Shown piece by piece: positions 1 through 10,254 of a DNA stretch of 22,219 nucleotides (positions within the stretch are counted from its first letter, which is position 1; each line of letters opens with the position of its first letter). The notes below the pieces were generated by a model, which saw nothing but the letters and a program-made list of their open reading frames with translations, did not search any database and had not been told where the DNA came from. The stretch covers positions 1 to 22,219 of the forward strand of contig JNEM01011853.1 of the NCBI GenBank assembly GCA_000697335.1, written 5' to 3'. Origin of the DNA: Conidiobolus incongruus B7586 (lineage: Eukaryota; Entomophthoromycota; Entomophthoromycetes; Entomophthorales; Conidiobolaceae). A program made the position numbers and the translations under genes.

Positions 1-2440
1 AAATAAAAAGATATTCTTAATATATTTTTTAACTTTATTTATAATTAAATAAATAATAATTAAGATTAGTGTATTTAATTTTAATAGGTTTTAAATAGCT
101 TTTTTTTAACTTTAAAATTACTTTGCCTTATAATAAAGAGTTTAGTTAAAAAATACTTTATTACCAAAAATTATTTATAAATTTTAAATTAATTTAAAAG
201 GTTTATATTAAAGTTAGAATAATATTAAAATAAAAGACTTTTGATAATTATCATTTAATTAAAATATAATTAAATTAAAAAAAATATTTTATATATTTTT
301 ATTTATATTTATATAATTTATATTTTATTATTTAAAACTAACAATATATTTGAAAAGTCAGTAATTAAAAAATTTCTCATATTTTCAAATCTAAAATAAT
401 ATTATTTAAGAAAATGATTATCAATAATAAACTATATAAATCATTTTACACATTCAAAGCTATTTATTTCATATATTAAATTAGCCACTTTATAATAGAT
501 ATAATCTTATATAAAATTATATAATTCCAAACTTTATTTTTTTAATAAGCATGGTTAAAATATTATAGAAAAAAAATAAAAATAATGAATCAATAATATA
601 AAATAAAAATAAAGTTTATATTTATTGAATAAAGGAATATATTATATTTTGAATCATTTATATATATATTCAAAATTATTAGTTTAAATAATAATTATTT
701 AGTGAAATTTCAAAATTGATCCAATTTTCAAAAATAGTATTTAAAGTGTTGGTGGTCAAACTTAACAGTTCTTTCTCATTTTATGAAAGGAAACCAATAT
801 AAACAAAAATACAAACATATAAAAGAATGATTGTAACAAAATAATATATATAATTCATTATAAATAGAGTATTATATTGAGTTCAGCATTAAATATAATG
901 AATTACAAATTGGAAATTTATATAGTATGCTATTTATTCAAACCACAAACATTCATTGTGTTTTCCATGATTAACTGCTCCGCAAACAAATACGAAAGAT
1001 GAGGGAAATATTGAGAGAAACTGGTGAAGGATTTGAAAACATTTCAAAGTTTCAATTTATATATTACATTTAATATTTCACATATTGAAATTGATTCTAA
1101 TAAAATTTCAATGTTAAGTATTACTAAATTTCCACACCAATACAATTACCAAAAAAGGAAAAATAAAAAGAATCTTATGTATTGCGATTCTTAATATGAT
1201 TAATTGGAACAACATGTGTCAAAGAATATACAGCTTAAAACCAGATATTATTAATTGAAAAAAAATATTATTACGTAAAAAACAATGAATTTCCATTTGA
1301 TCTATTAAAATAATTGATTTAATGTTTTTCAAAATTTTAAAATTCAATATAACTTTAAATACGATTTTATATTATTTTAAAATATTCAATATATTTTTAA
1401 TCTTAAGAATTATATAAATTGTCAACCTTATCAAAATATTTATTTCTTGTATTATTTCAAATAATATTATATATAATCAATTATAATTGTAACATTTGCA
1501 AACTACAGCTCTTACATATTTATTTCGTTTATATTAAAAAATGCTCAATTTTAATACTCATGAAATACTCTTGATAAAAGGTTGTATAATGATTATAAAA
1601 TATAGATTACAATTTAATAAAAAAATGTTTAAAATACCATATAAAATAAATTTTAATAATAAGAAAATGATCTAATAAACCAAATTTATTAAGTCAAACT
1701 ATTTTGAATATAGTAATATCTTTAATTATACCAATAATGGGTAATAGAATTGTGGTCAATATTAAACATTAGGTCAATTTTCCAAGTTTTTCGAAATTTA
1801 TTATAGCATCTTATTTCATAATTTATAATTTTATTGCAATATAATACTCAAATATCTTAATCCAAAGAAATTTCTTTTTATTTAGAAATAAGAAAGATAT
1901 TCATAATTAATTTTGGTTAAAAATTGAATTAAATACCCCATAAAATAATATTGTGAAAATCTCAATATTGATAGGAGATTCAAATTTAAAGAAAAAAAAA
2001 TAAAGTAATAAATCTAAAAATAAAACGGAATTTATTATTAGGTTAATCATTTTTAATTTAAAAATTAAAATAAAATTATAAAAATTGTGTAGATTAAATT
2101 TAGGATATTGGAATGTAATTATAAATTGATTATTTATTAAATATTGGATGATTCGGGTGACTTGATATTGAGAACTAGAATTCCAATTGAGGACACATAA
2201 AAAGAAATCTTATAATAATTGGGAGATCTCATGACATCATTTCCAATCCCATTTCAATATCTTTCATAATAATAATAAAGGGGGTTAAAAAATTTTAATA
2301 TATAATGATTGTTATTTTTTTATTATAATTAAACTTTTATAAAAAAATTAATTATAGTTATTCATTTGTTGTTTGAGTTTTCATTATTTGTTTTCTGTTA
2401 TTATTATTATTAATATTAAGTTAAAAGAACAGATTTAGAA
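1..2440. other. AT-rich intergenic region, no gene found
   Basis: No reading frame with codon-like composition, tRNA or repeat family is visible. Most of the region is A and T with short homopolymer runs. Two patches are slightly richer in G and C: about 955-1045, and about 2140-2240. The second lies roughly 200-300 bases before the PTC1 start and may be part of its promoter; it holds an 8-bp TGACATCA site at 2232-2239. Neither patch resembles an RNA family I know. Confidence 0.6.
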
Positions 2441-3669
2441 ATGACAACTAATTTAGATTCTGCCAATAGTAACAACTTTGACAGTAATGCTAAAGAATTG
2501 ACTCCCAGTGTCAATACTATACCAGAGGGTGACTACAGTTTTCAAGTGGGTATTAGTTTTGATAAAAATCAGAGGTGTAGAAGGACGATGGAAGTAATAC
2601 TATCGAACTTTATTTGATTTTATTTAGTATTAATATAAATTAGGACGCACATTGTTACGTATACAATTTAGGAGGTGTTAAAGATCAAGGTTTTTTCGGT
2701 ATATTCGATGGTCATGCTGGTAAAGCAGCTGCTGAATATTGTGGTGAAAACTTGTATCAAGTATTATTATTTTAAAAAAACTTTATATTTAATATTATTA
2801 ATTAGAGAGTTTAAAAAAATAGATTTTAACCGAATTAATGTTAACTTATCCAGATAAACCTATTCCAGAAATCTTTAATGACACTTTCGTTTTAACCGAT
2901 AAACACTTGAGTGAAAAGAAAATGTACGCAGGATGTACCGTTGTAACCGCTTTGATAAGATGGGAAAGTGTTCAAGATGATAAAGATCCCAGTAATATGA
3001 CTCAAAAAGTAAATTTTTATTAATAAGTCAAATGCAAAGTAGGTTAATGTTTTTTTTGTGTTAATAGAGAAGATTATATGTAGCAAATGCTGGAGATGCT
3101 AGAGCTGTTTTATGGTAAATTTTAAAAGTTAATTTTATACTCAATAAGATTAAATTAATTTCATTGAGTTTAGTCGTGACGATAAAGCTATTAGATTAAC
3201 TTATGACCATAAAGGCTCAGACCCTCAAGAATCTCAACGTGTGCTTCAAGCTGGTGGTTTCATGATGAATAACAGAGTTAATGGTAAATTCACTTTAAAA
3301 ATATGTATAAAAACTTGAATTTATCTCTGTTTTAGGTGTTTTGGCAGTAACTCGCTCTTTAGGGGATTCCGCAATGAAAGAATTCGTAGTAGGAAATCCA
3401 TACACCGCTCAAGTAGATATCGAACCAAGCGATAAATTTTTAATTATTGCTTGTGATGGTGTAAGTAGAATTTATTCATTAACTCTACATTTATCATTAA
3501 TAATTATTCAATCTAGCTCTGGGACGTTTGTTCAGACCAAGATGCTGTTAATTTAATTTCTGATATTGAAGACCCTCAAGAAGCTTCCAAAAAACTACTG
3601 GATTACGCTTTAAATAATTTCAGTACCGATAATTTAAGTATGATGGTCGTTCGTATTAAACACGATTAA
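2441..3669 (+). CDS. PTC1: PP2C-type protein phosphatase, Ptc1 ortholog (7 exons)
   Basis: A Mg/Mn-dependent serine/threonine phosphatase of the PPM family. In yeast, Ptc1 dephosphorylates MAP kinases such as Hog1 and also affects organelle inheritance. I splice exons 2441-2593, 2644-2760, 2823-3008, 3068-3114, 3174-3283, 3336-3460 and 3517-3669 into 296 residues, close to the yeast length of 281. All introns are 50-62 nt with GTAA or GTAT donors. Visible PP2C motifs are RRTMEDAH (residues 47-54), FDGHAG (72-77), NAGDAR (159-164), TRSLGD (210-215), CDGLWD (244-249) and TDN (283-285). Metal ligands E51/D52, D73, G74, D245 and D284 are therefore present. The segments [15 protein letters not shown] and ACDGLWDV match Ptc1 more closely than other PP2C groups. 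The N-terminal 35 residues are low-complexity (N, S, T). No signal or membrane segment is seen. Intron 2 has a competing upstream acceptor. Confidence 0.93.
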
Positions 3670-4233
3670 ATCGCTTTTTTGATTCATTTAACTTCCTCCA
3701 ATTATAAATTCATTCAATTTTAATCTGTTATAATATCTATTACACACTTCTAATAGTTGTGTTTATATGCTTGAATTTTATAATTTGGAGATGTTTCAAG
3801 TTGATTTCAACAAAAATGACTTATTTATTATATTTGATTATTAAGGTCATTATCTTTAATCGACATGAAATTTTTAATAAATTTTTAAATTCATTATATC
3901 ATATATTGATTTATTATCTTATAAAGCTAGCAATTTTTCAATTACCGATATATTATTAATAATTTAATTTGATTCTTATTAATTAATACTATATTAACTA
4001 TAAATATTTATTCAACATTTATACGTTAGTAATTATGAAATTTTAACAGATTTAATTCTATATTTAATTAAAATTTCTAAAACTGTTTGCAAATGTTGAG
4101 TAATAAAAAATTAATTGGGAATTTGATAAATGCGAATAGTTTCTAATATTCAAGCTTAATCAATAATCCCATATTAATTAATTATCACTATATGATGTAT
4201 ATAGTCATAATTGATTTCTAGATAAAAAATTAT
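3670..4233. other. PTC1 3' flank and SRP RNA upstream region
   Basis: AT-rich sequence with no supported gene. The 66-codon open frame near 3759-3959 is mostly I, L, Y, F and K, as expected from random AT-rich DNA. The last ~50 bases hold the likely TATA element of the SRP RNA gene. Confidence 0.6.
4196..4204 (+). promoter_or_regulatory. TATA-like element upstream of the SRP RNA gene
   Basis: TGTATATAG lies about 33-40 bases before the inferred 5' end of the SRP RNA. Pol III genes for SRP RNA in fungi such as S. pombe use an upstream TATA box at about this spacing. In such AT-rich DNA a chance match is possible, so the support is the spacing rather than the motif alone. Confidence 0.45.
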
Positions 4234-4532
4234 CTTGACCGGATGGTTTGGCAATTATCTGTAACTTCTGCTTCTGGAAGGGTCGGTGATGGGGAGTCAC
4301 GTACATTTGACCTTTAAACTGGTCGGAGTTGAGTTCAGTCCCGTGAAGCAGAATGTCTACATAGTTATCATAGTGTAAGCTTTGGTAACTAGGTGGGTTA
4401 AGAGGGGGGAACCGCATGAGGCTGGCAACAGAGCAGTGCAAACTTCCCGCATTCTCGCAGTCTTCGGGATTGCTGAACTTGATTTCGTCATAGTTCGGTC
4501 ATTTTGGATCGTTGGCAACTTTTCGCTACACA
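4234..4532 (+). ncRNA. scR1: Signal recognition particle RNA (7SL / scR1)
   Basis: The RNA scaffold of SRP, which binds SRP54, SRP19 and SRP9/14-type proteins and directs ribosomes making secreted proteins to the ER. Helix 8 is diagnostic: AGG, stem CTG, GCAA tetraloop (4425-4428), stem CAG, then AGCAG (4432-4436). It is extended by GCAT 4414-4417 with GTGC 4436-4439 and GGGAA 4407-4411 with TTCCC 4444-4448; the human RNA has the same AACC / AAAC loop arrangement. Helix 6 is the hairpin TAGTTA 4362-4367 with TAACTA 4386-4391, capped by a GTAA (GNAR) loop at 4375-4378, the SRP19 site. Helix 5 pairs GAGTTCAG 4331-4338 with CTGAACTT 4473-4480, TCCC 4339-4342 with GGGA 4466-4469, and GACC 4309-4312 with GGTC 4497-4500. 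The Alu end has TGTAAC at 4260-4265 and a GACC/GGTC closing stem. GC is far above its flanks. Both ends are approximate; a T4 run lies at 4520-4523. Confidence 0.92.
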
Positions 4533-5598
4533 CCAAACCAAATAAAACCAATTCAAAAACTTTCAAAATCTATTATTATTAATTCCAAAACAAATATTTA
4601 ATAATGATAGTCAGGAACATTTTATTTTGTTTATAATAGAGTATAATTGATATTTCTTTTGTGAAATACCTATGATATATTCTCCGTATCCATAATAATA
4701 AAATTAATGTTGATTTCATGATATAATAATATGATAAAATCATGATTAATAGTACCATAATCATGGCAATTAATATTCATTCTTTAATTAACAAACTATT
4801 AACAAGTATGAATATTAGTTATTATACTGTCATTTTTTGACCCACTTTAAATTTATAATCAAAAAATTTTAATTCAATTTAATTATATCAGATGCATATA
4901 GAGTATTATACTTATTTAACAATTTTAATTAATTCATTAAAAAATATGATTACTTGAGGTATTAATATATTATATGTCAATAATTTTATCAATTTTCATT
5001 CTATATGATGTGACATCATTAATCGATTGATTATTTATTATATAATATTCATTATCATTATTAATTAAATATTATCTTTAACAAATTGATTTTGATTATA
5101 CATTTAAATATTTAAATTAATCATTTATTAATTAAAATTTTAAATATATATTTTGTAGTAATATTATAAAATTAATGTATTATAAATGAATAACTCTATA
5201 ATTCAAGTAGTAATTAAATAATAAGAATTTTTTTTATTAATAGGAGTAATATTTAATATAAATTAATAAATTTTTAGATTATTTAGATTTCCAGAATTGC
5301 TGCGGTAAATTGATATTTTTAACAATTAATTTATTCAATTCAAAATGTTCTGAAATATAATAAATTTAAAATTTTTAAAAATATCAAAAAGAATTGAAAT
5401 ATAAGTTATATATCAATATATTTAAAATTTATTGAATAGACGAAAAATTAATAATATAAATGATTAAAAAAGCTATTAATAAGATATAAATAATTTGAGG
5501 AAATTTTGTTCGAATAGAAAAATAATCAAAATTATCTAATTAAGTTAGAGTAATACAGTACATTTCATTATTCTATCGCATATTATCCACTTGATTAA
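4533..5598. other. AT-rich intergenic region, nothing recognised
   Basis: No gene, repeat family or RNA is supported. A TGACATCA octamer occurs at 5011-5018. The sequence is otherwise poly-A/T-rich filler between the SRP RNA and tRNA-Lys genes. Confidence 0.6.
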
Positions 5599-5671
5599 GC
5601 CCGGCTAGCTCAATCGGTAGAGCGTGAGACTCTTAATCTCAAGGTTGTGGGTTCGACCCCCACGTTGGGTG
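5599..5671 (+). tRNA. tRNA-Lys (anticodon CTT)
   Basis: A 73-nt cloverleaf with D arm GCTC/GAGC, anticodon stem TGAGA/TCTCA, loop CTCTTAA (anticodon CTT, reads AAG), and T arm GTGGG/CCCAC around TTCGACC. The acceptor is GCCCGGC with GTTGGGT, giving a G1-U72 wobble where most Lys tRNAs have G1-C72. No intron. A T6 Pol III stop follows eight bases after the 3' end. Confidence 0.95.
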
Positions 5672-6169
5672 CTTAGAGTTTTTTCTTTCTATATCACTAT
5701 TCACCTCAACATCAAGCTTCATTTTTATTTTTTTTAATATTCATTACATATATTTAATTTATACATGAATTTATTTAGTTTTATATCAAATTTACAAATT
5801 TTTGTTAAATGAGTTTTAAATTAATTCATTTCAAAATACAACAATATTATTACTTCATACTTTGTTATAAATAATTTATTATATCATTAATATTTCTAAA
5901 TTTCAAAGTATAATAATTAATAATAAAATTGATTTATTACTACGATCTTTGATCTTTATAACTAAAATGTAAAATAACTGAGAAAACAATTGATAATTGA
6001 ATATTTAATTATGGTAAATAAATATTATAATTGATATACAAAATAATATGATATTTGAATAGTTGTAGAATTTGCAATAGCTTTAATGAAAATTAAAAAC
6101 TTATAATAAAAAATATATATCAAATAAAATATCCAGTAAAAAATATTTAAATCTTAAAGATTTGGAAAG
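5672..6169. other. AT-rich spacer between two tRNA loci
   Basis: Apart from the T-run ending the tRNA-Lys transcript, no feature is supported here. Confidence 0.6.
5679..5684 (+). terminator. Pol III T-run terminator of tRNA-Lys
   Basis: Six consecutive T residues just downstream of the tRNA-Lys 3' end, the normal RNA polymerase III stop signal. Confidence 0.85.
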
Positions 6170-6242
6170 TGGAGAATCGGGGTATTAATCCCCGTGCCTC
6201 TCGCATGCTAAGCGAGCGCTCTACCATTTGAGCTAATTCCCC
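6170..6242 (-). tRNA. tRNA-Ala (anticodon AGC), damaged copy, probably inactive
   Basis: On the minus strand this folds as tRNA-Ala with anticodon stem CTCGC/GCGAG and loop TTAGCAT (anticodon AGC). It matches the plus-strand tRNA-Ala at 10177-10249 at 71 of 73 positions. The only two differences are adjacent and lie in the T loop: ATCGATA in the other copy reads ATTAATA here. That removes C56, which normally pairs with G19, and breaks the invariant C of the internal B-box promoter. No T run follows directly; the nearest is a T6 about 27 bases downstream (plus-strand A-run 6138-6143). I infer weak or no transcription. A tRNA-finding program might still score it as a tRNA. Confidence 0.75.
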
Positions 6243-7191
6243 CTAAATTTGGATTTTATAAAACTGCACAATATTTTATCCATTATCTTCAATTTTATTT
6301 TGATTTTTGATTGATTTCCATCTGTTTATCATTATATTTTGTATTTACCTTTTCATTTATAATATTCCTTATATTTATTAACTATCTCAAATTCAAATTT
6401 TAAACTTTTCCCTATTTTAATTTATTACCAATGCTAAAAACTATTGAATAAATATTATAAGAATATTTTTTCTTGTAACCCAATGAATAAATATCTCTTG
6501 GTCGTATTTTTCATATCATCATATATTCTTGATTTTGACGATTAACATAATATTGTGATAATCTTTCTTCAAACCATTTAGATTATTATAACTTTAACAC
6601 TATAAATAATTTAAGAATAAAACTTGTAGTAATAATATTATTTTTGAAATTATATATCTTCAAATTTTATTTTAAAATTGTATTTTAAATGAAAAAAAAT
6701 ATTCAATTAACCATAATTTTATATTAAATATATATATTAAACTCCTCTATCTTAAATATTTAACATTTTCCAATATTTAATAATTCAAGATGAACCATGG
6801 TAAATGAATTGGTCAAAAATTCACTGTTAGATAATGTATTACCAACTCTGATTATTATATATTTTCAAACTAGATTTATTTTGAAAATCACTTTTAATTA
6901 TCAGAATAAACTATTTATTAAATTTTGCTTCTGAAATTATTACATTTAAATTATGAGTTATTTTGATTAAAATATTGTATAAATATATTATATATTATTG
7001 TTGAGTTATGATTAAATTTCATTACTTAGATGGTATAGAAAAATGTGTAGTAAACATAATAAAAATAATGTTAAATTTTTTTGATGTTTATTAAAAATAT
7101 TTAATAAATGAGTAATGAAAAATAATATCTAATTTAAAAAAGGGGACATATGAAACGATGATGAGTATCGATATCATTATGGTGAAATTTA
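6243..7191. other. AT-rich intergenic region and eIF3e 3' flank
   Basis: No gene is supported. A short imperfect inverted repeat centred on TATCGATA (7066 is not involved; the core is 7166-7173) lies within 35 bases of the eIF3e stop codon and would be in its mRNA 3' UTR. Confidence 0.55.
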
Positions 7192-8643
7192 TTAAGCAGA
7201 TCCAGAGGGTTGAGCTTGGTTGGAAATAGCTTTGGCGGCAGCTAAAGCTTGTTCACGCTTATCTAAACCGTTGACCATGAATTGGGAGTGAATGGAGATT
7301 TCTTTAGTTTTGTCGATTAATTGAGAGGTGACGGAAGTGGAGACGGGTAACATGACTACTGTGTTGTCGCTGAAATTGATCTTAGCATCGACACGGTTGT
7401 CTCTCATCAAGTTAACAATCCATTTTTCTCCTTCTTCTTGAGTCATGTTCAACCTTTCAGAAAGGGTGGCAATGTTGATACGTTGGTGGATTCTGCAGAA
7501 AGTTTCTAAAATGAAGATACGGGCATTTTCAACAAATTTTTCTAAGCTAGAATTGAGGAAGAAATCATGGGACATAAGTTCTTCACATTGCTTGAGCTTA
7601 GATTGGGCACCATCAAAGTCAAATTCAACATAAAGACACATAAGGAAATCGGTCATAGGATCTCTGTAATTGTAGGCTTCTTGTTGGATGGCTTTAACAA
7701 GATCCTTGATGGTGTTCTTCCTGCGACGGTTGGTGACAACAGCTGCTGTGACATAACGTAAAATCCAGGGGCAAGAAGTTTGAATGGTATTGATGTACTG
7801 AGGGTGGAGGAACATATCAATCAAGCCATCCTTACCCTTGGGGTAGTTGAAGAAGACAAATAAGGTCCAGTGCAACAACCAAGTACGTTGTTGTAATTGA
7901 TGTAATTGATTTTCATAATTGGTAGAATCAATCAATTCTCTCAATTTCATGATATCTTGGTAAGCAGCAGAGAAGTTGCCAGCCAAAATTTCAGAAGCTA
8001 ATTTACCCCACATAGCATTTTGAATTAAATTTTGATCGGTTGACAAAACGCGGAAATGGTATAACATATCAGCGGAAGTACCATAGTTACCACAGTCGAA
8101 TTGGAATTTACCATATTGATACAAAATATTGATAGATTCGGGATCAAAGTTGAAGTTATCTTTTAAATATTGGATATTTTGTAATTTGTCCTGTTTCAAA
8201 GCTTGAATGACTTCAGGCTTTTCAAGAACACTCATAACCTTTTCAGCTTCAGTTTGTAATTCTTCTAACTTGCTCAATACTTTGGCTCTTTGTTCAGAAA
8301 ATTCTATTAAATTTAAAAAATATAATATTTAGAATTTTGAATGAATTTAAAATATATTAATTCAAAATTTACCTTCAGTGTTAACTTCGGTGTTATGGAT
8401 CTGTTTGTACAAGTCAGCGGTAAAATCAACCATGTTGGTTTTGGAGAAAAGTTCATAAATAGCTTGTTGTAAATCAGCTTGGTTGTACATCTGAAATAAC
8501 GTTAAATATTAATAAATAATTTTATCTATATATAAAATTGAGAATTCGATTACTTCTTTAATACTTAAAAATTTAAGTAAAGGATAGACTAAGTGGCGAT
8601 CCAAATAAGGGATCATCTTTTGAGTGAGATCATATTGAGACAT
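7192..8643 (-). CDS. EIF3E: Eukaryotic translation initiation factor 3 subunit E (eIF3e/INT6), 3 exons
   Basis: A subunit of the eIF3 complex, which brings mRNA and initiator tRNA to the 40S ribosome. Exons on the minus strand are 8643-8554, 8490-8373 and 8303-7192, joined across introns of 63 and 69 nt (donors GTAATC and GTAAAT). The product is 439 residues; the human protein is 445. The start is the ATG of [19 protein letters not shown], which aligns with the human N-terminus MAEYDLTTRIAHFLDRHLV and so fixes exon 1. The eIF3 N-terminal helical domain comes first, with landmarks NMVDF in exon 2 and [26 protein letters not shown] and QQRTWLLHW in exon 3. The C-terminal third is the PCI domain, with [36 protein letters not shown] and DAKI. 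Both introns fall in the first 300 coding bases. Codon use is ordinary for this window. Confidence 0.96.
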
Positions 8644-9821
8644 CTTGAAAAAACGATCTAATAAAATCAATAACAATCAATTAATCGCACATTATTTCAG
8701 TTCTATATAAATATTACTAATATTGAAAAATTTAAATTAAATTTTTTTTTGACTCAATATCAATTATTAAATATGAATATTTCATCATTTAATGAATTAT
8801 GAAATTTTCAAATTATCAAAATTCATATTGTGGGATTCATTTTATAGTTGATTTTAATTAATTGAAACAAAAAAAAAATCAAAATTTAATAAATTTTTGA
8901 ATAATTGAAAAATTTATTTTAAGTTCAACAAATTAAGAAAAAAGTACATACTTTATAAATATATATATATATATATATTTATATTTATGTATGCTTGTGT
9001 GAATATATACAACACAGTCAAACAGAATAATAATGAATTAATTGAATCTATTAAATCATTTCAAAATATTATTAACAAATCAATTAAACAAGTGTAAAAA
9101 TTATTATTTAATGAATACTTTTTACGTGATTAATAGAACAAAAATGAAATTAACCTAAACATTTCAATATATAAAATTAACGAAATTTGATGACATATAT
9201 TAAATGTAAATTAAATAATACAAAGTAGAAGAAAATGATTCTTAAAAGGAAATAATTGATAGTTGGTAAGTAAAAAAACTAATATTACTATTATGATGTA
9301 TTTTATATTGAAAGTTTCATATGATAAAGGAAGCAATAATTCAAGATAATTGATAATGAAATATATAATTATCTAATGATATCAAATATTTTAGTCAACT
9401 ATTAAATGTACAAGTGATAATGAGTAAAATTATTAGTGTGATTTAATTTATAAAAGGAAGTTAAAAATATAAAATAAAGAATTTAGATTGGGTCAATTCA
9501 GTCACTAACAAATTTTACTATTACAAAATTATTATGATGATGAATAAAAAGGAAAGCGTTGATTGAAAATTAATCATAGCAACGACTATTAGGATGATAT
9601 AATTATATATTAAAATAAAAACTAAAGAAATTTGTTTAGATGAACGAAATCTAAGAGTGAAATAGAGATTGGATTAAAAGTAGAATAATTGCACAAAATT
9701 AAGCTACTATTAAAAATTTTTACCTGAAAAAAATAGATAAATTTAAGATATAAAATAATATTAAAAAGTTGAAGATTTTACTTAAATTGAGTTTGAAAAA
9801 AAAAATTCCAAGTTGAAGAAT
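8644..9821. other. AT-rich intergenic region (eIF3e promoter, COX7A 3' flank)
   Basis: Holds the upstream region of the minus-strand eIF3e gene and the downstream side of the COX7A-like gene. An (AT) microsatellite occurs at 8959-8978. ATGATGATGA near 9534 looks like a box C of a snoRNA, but no box D with guide sequence is found at a normal distance. Confidence 0.55.
8959..8978. repeat. (AT)10 microsatellite
   Basis: Twenty bases of uninterrupted AT dinucleotide about 320 bases upstream of the eIF3e start codon. Shorter (AT) runs occur inside YIP1 intron 1 and near 19109. Confidence 0.9.
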
Positions 9822-10013
9822 TTAGTTGGCGGGTTTTTGACCAGTGATCAAGAGGTAAGATTTGTAGGTGCAAGCGACGGTACCGACGGTCATCAAACCA
9901 CAGAGGACACCCCACCAGAGCTTGTCTCTAGGGCCTCTCAAGTAGAGTAATTGGTGAGAGGGCTTGTTGAAGAAGACTTGCCATTCGCGAACGTTGTTGG
10001 GTTTGTTGATCAT
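9822..10013 (-). CDS. Probable cytochrome c oxidase subunit VIIa (COX7A family), 63 aa
   Basis: A small intronless gene. The product has a short polar N-terminus, the segment YLRGPRDKLWWG (about residues 24-35), and one hydrophobic membrane helix (about residues 33-55, containing MTVGTVACTYKSYLL), then a short polar tail. This layout fits COX7A of complex IV, whose animal members read HLKRGxxDxxLYRTTMALTVGGTIYC in the same place; size (60-odd residues) also fits. It would sit in the mitochondrial inner membrane. Composition is clearly coding-like compared with its AT-rich surroundings. The ATG at 10013 is chosen as the first in-frame ATG; an additional upstream exon cannot be excluded. The assignment rests on a short match, so another single-pass inner-membrane protein is possible. 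Confidence 0.75.
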   Translation of the reverse strand: MINKPNNVREWQVFFNKPSHQLLYLRGPRDKLWWGVLCGLMTVGTVACTYKSYLLITGQKPAN

Positions 10014-10176
10014 TTTAATGTTAGACTCTTTCGATTGATAAGTGTCAATAATTTTTTCAATAAAGAGAGATATTGGCTGAGATTATCAATTATCAGTAAC
10101 AGATTTAAATTTTATCAAAAAATATGGGATGATGGATATCACAATAACACAGTAATTTTAATTATGAGGTGAATAT

Positions 10177-10249
10177 GGGGAATTAGCTCAAATGGTAGAG
10201 CGCTCGCTTAGCATGCGAGAGGCACGGGGATCGATACCCCGATTCTCCA
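10177..10249 (+). tRNA. tRNA-Ala (anticodon AGC), intact copy
   Basis: A 73-nt cloverleaf with acceptor GGGGAAT/ATTCTCC, D arm GCTC/GAGC, anticodon stem CTCGC/GCGAG with loop TTAGCAT (AGC), T stem CGGGG/CCCCG with loop ATCGATA, and discriminator A. No intron. A T5 stop follows at once. The near-identical inverted copy at 6170-6242 differs only at two T-loop bases. Confidence 0.95.
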
Positions 10250-10254
10250 TTTTT
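10250..10254 (+). terminator. Pol III T-run terminator of tRNA-Ala
   Basis: Five T residues directly after the discriminator base of tRNA-Ala. Confidence 0.85.

Noticed and set aside
3759-3959. 66-codon frame after PTC1
   Set aside because: Its residues are almost all encoded by AT-rich codons (I, L, Y, F, K, N), as expected by chance at this base composition.
4205-4582. Three small open frames of 66-78 codons over the SRP RNA
   Set aside because: The sequence is explained by conserved RNA helices, and the frames overlap each other on both strands without a protein-like pattern.
7445-7761. Two plus-strand frames of 62-64 codons over eIF3e
   Set aside because: They are antisense to the eIF3e coding exon and show no family resemblance.
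9530-9730. Possible box C/D snoRNA
   Set aside because: ATGATGA repeats resemble box C, but the nearest CTGA is about 190 bases away, no terminal stem is present, and no box D with a guide is seen.
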